Shown here: piece after piece, positions 5,424-6,606 of the stretch
Layout: each line of letters opens with the position of its first letter
Position numbering within the stretch: position 1 is the stretch's first letter
From: Acidobacteriota bacterium
GTDB taxonomy: Bacteria > Acidobacteriota > Terriglobia > Bryobacterales > Bryobacteraceae
Assembly (NCBI GenBank): GCA_003223065.1
Contig: QHXU01000223.1
Location: forward strand, 1-6,606
DNA: 6,606 bases
Direction: 5' to 3'
The notes under the pieces: model-generated
What the model was told of the DNA's origin: nothing
The model's database searches: none
The model's input: only the letters and a program-made list of their open reading frames with translations
Position numbers and translations under genes: made by a program

Positions 5424-6606
5424 ATGAAATCCCCAAAAGCATTGATAATCCTTCTCGCCTGTAGCTTCCTGATTTCTCCATCGAGCGCACAGCGTCTGCC
5501 ATTCGTCGTCGAAAAACCGAAGGCTCCGATAATTTGGCGGCCGTACAAGAGGCCGACGGTTCCACCCGTTCAATTGACGAACTCTGACCGGATCCATGCT
5601 CTCATACGAGCCGGCAAGCTCTACCTCACGGTTCAAGATGCCATTGCGGTGGCCATCGAGAACAATCTCGACCTCGAAGTGGACCGGTATGGACCCCTCA
5701 TCGCCGATTGGAATTTAGAGCGTTTGCAAGCGGGCGGCCCTCTTCGCGGCGTCACCGGAGGCAACACGCTCGTCAACCAGGCTGCGAGCGGCCAGGGCGT
5801 CCTCGGAGCACAGCTTAGCGCCGGGCTCATAACCGGCGGCACGGGCGGCGGCCAGGGAGGCGGCGGCGCGATTATTTCGCAGATTGGGCCCGTAACTCAG
5901 AACCTCGATCCGGTTCTTCAAAACATAACTGCCTTTCAGCATGCCACCACTCCTCAGCCGAATCCGGTAATCAGCCAGACCACCGCGCTGATCAATACGC
6001 GCCACGTCATCAATTCATTTGTCCAGCAGGGTTTGTTGACGGGCGGATATGTCCAGATCTCAGCCAATGAATCGTATCTCAAAGAGAACACGCCGAGCGA
6101 TATCCTCAATCCCTCGGTGGCGCCCGTGGCCCAGATCTACATCCGCCATAACCTCCTGAATAGCTTCGGAACGAACGTGAACAGCCGGTTTATCCGGGTT
6201 GCTAGGAAGGGCACCATCGCCGCGAACGAAACCTTCCGGTCGCAGTTGCTCAACCTGGTGGCGAACGTGTTGAATCTCTATTGGGACTTGGTCAGTAACG
6301 GTGAAGACCTGAGAGCAAAACGGCGCGCCCATGATGTAGCCGAGAAGTTCTATGAGGATACGAAGCAGGAGATCGGGCTCGGAGTGCTGCCGAAAGTCGA
6401 AATCTATCGGGCGGAGGCAGAGTATTCGGCTCGCCGGCAGGAACTTGCCATTTCCCAAGCCAACGTGCATCAACAAGAGAACCTGCTGAAGAATGCCCTG
6501 AGCCGCAATGGGATGGAAGATCCGCTCGTCGACACCGCGGAAGTCGTGCCGCTCGATCGCATTCAGGTTCCGCAGACGGATGATTTGCCTACATTACGCC
6601 AGCTTG
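5424..6606 (+). CDS. Second TolC-family outer-membrane efflux protein, 5' part
   Basis: The first 394 residues of a paralogue of the preceding gene; the frame is open at the right edge. The signal peptide is MKSPKALIILLACSFLISPS followed by SAQ, with a likely signal peptidase I site after Ala22. Cys13 in LLAC loosely resembles a lipobox, so a lipoprotein form cannot be excluded. A Pro-rich linker (about 31-50) leads to the first helix (GKLYLTVQDAIAVAIENNLDLEVDRYGPL). A Gly-rich insert follows, with 10 glycines in residues 138-148. Then come QIG and NLDP landmarks shared with the first protein, a beta region (about 195-245), and the first coiled-coil hairpin (VLNLYWDLVSNGEDLR to LLKNALSRNG, about 282-363). 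The second OEP repeat begins near 380 and is lost at the edge. Two neighbouring channels may serve two pumps, or alternative partners of one pump; this is inference. Confidence 0.87.
   Translation, partial: MKSPKALIILLACSFLISPSSAQRLPFVVEKPKAPIIWRPYKRPTVPPVQLTNSDRIHALIRAGKLYLTVQDAIAVAIENNLDLEVDRYGPLIADWNLERLQAGGPLRGVTGGNTLVNQAASGQGVLGAQLSAGLITGGTGGGQGGGGAIISQIGPVTQNLDPVLQNITAFQHATTPQPNPVISQTTALINTRHVINSFVQQGLLTGGYVQISANESYLKENTPSDILNPSVAPVAQIYIRHNLLNSFGTNVNSRFIRVARKGTIAANETFRSQLLNLVANVLNLYWDLVSNGEDLRAKRRAHDVAEKFYEDTKQEIGLGVLPKVEIYRAEAEYSARRQELAISQANVHQQENLLKNALSRNGMEDPLVDTAEVVPLDRIQVPQTDDLPTLRQL

Overview
The window looks like an ordinary chromosomal segment from a moderately GC-rich bacterium with short intergenic gaps and clear GGAGG-type ribosome binding sites. 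The best guess for the host is an acidobacterium of the Bryobacterales/Solibacter kind. That guess rests on recognising protein styles: paired TolC-like proteins with a long N-terminal extension, a small HxxxCxxC zinc-finger protein, and a secreted TPR protein. No marker gene is present, so the placement is an inference.

Layout from left to right: (1) the C-terminal end of an APC-type amino acid permease on the + strand, cut by the left edge; (2) a short convergent gap holding a perfect 31-bp tandem duplication; (3) a small cupin gene on the - strand; (4) a divergent 252-bp gap; (5) a small + strand protein whose C-terminal half carries an anti-sigma-type HxxxCxxC zinc motif and whose N-terminal half is low-complexity; (6) convergent with it after 6 bp, a - strand gene for an exported TPR protein of about 547 residues, split into two frames by an apparent single-base deletion near 2339-2345; (7) a 342-bp divergent regulatory gap; (8) two tandem + strand genes for TolC-family outer-membrane efflux proteins, 15 bp apart, the second cut by the right edge.

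The two TolC-like genes form the only clear operon. They are paralogues, sharing the motif around the first helix (RYGPL) and the coiled-coil block (LNLYWDLVS ... LKNALSRNG). Such proteins normally supply the outer-membrane channel for a tripartite efflux or type I export system. No inner-membrane pump or adaptor is visible here, so any partner genes must lie outside the window. The other genes have no evident functional link to them.

No RNA gene, CRISPR array, insertion sequence or phage gene was found. The points most worth a second look are the frameshifted TPR gene, the odd N-terminal half of the zinc-finger protein, the 31-bp duplication, and the long insert shared by the two TolC paralogues. 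I see no convincing undescribed system.
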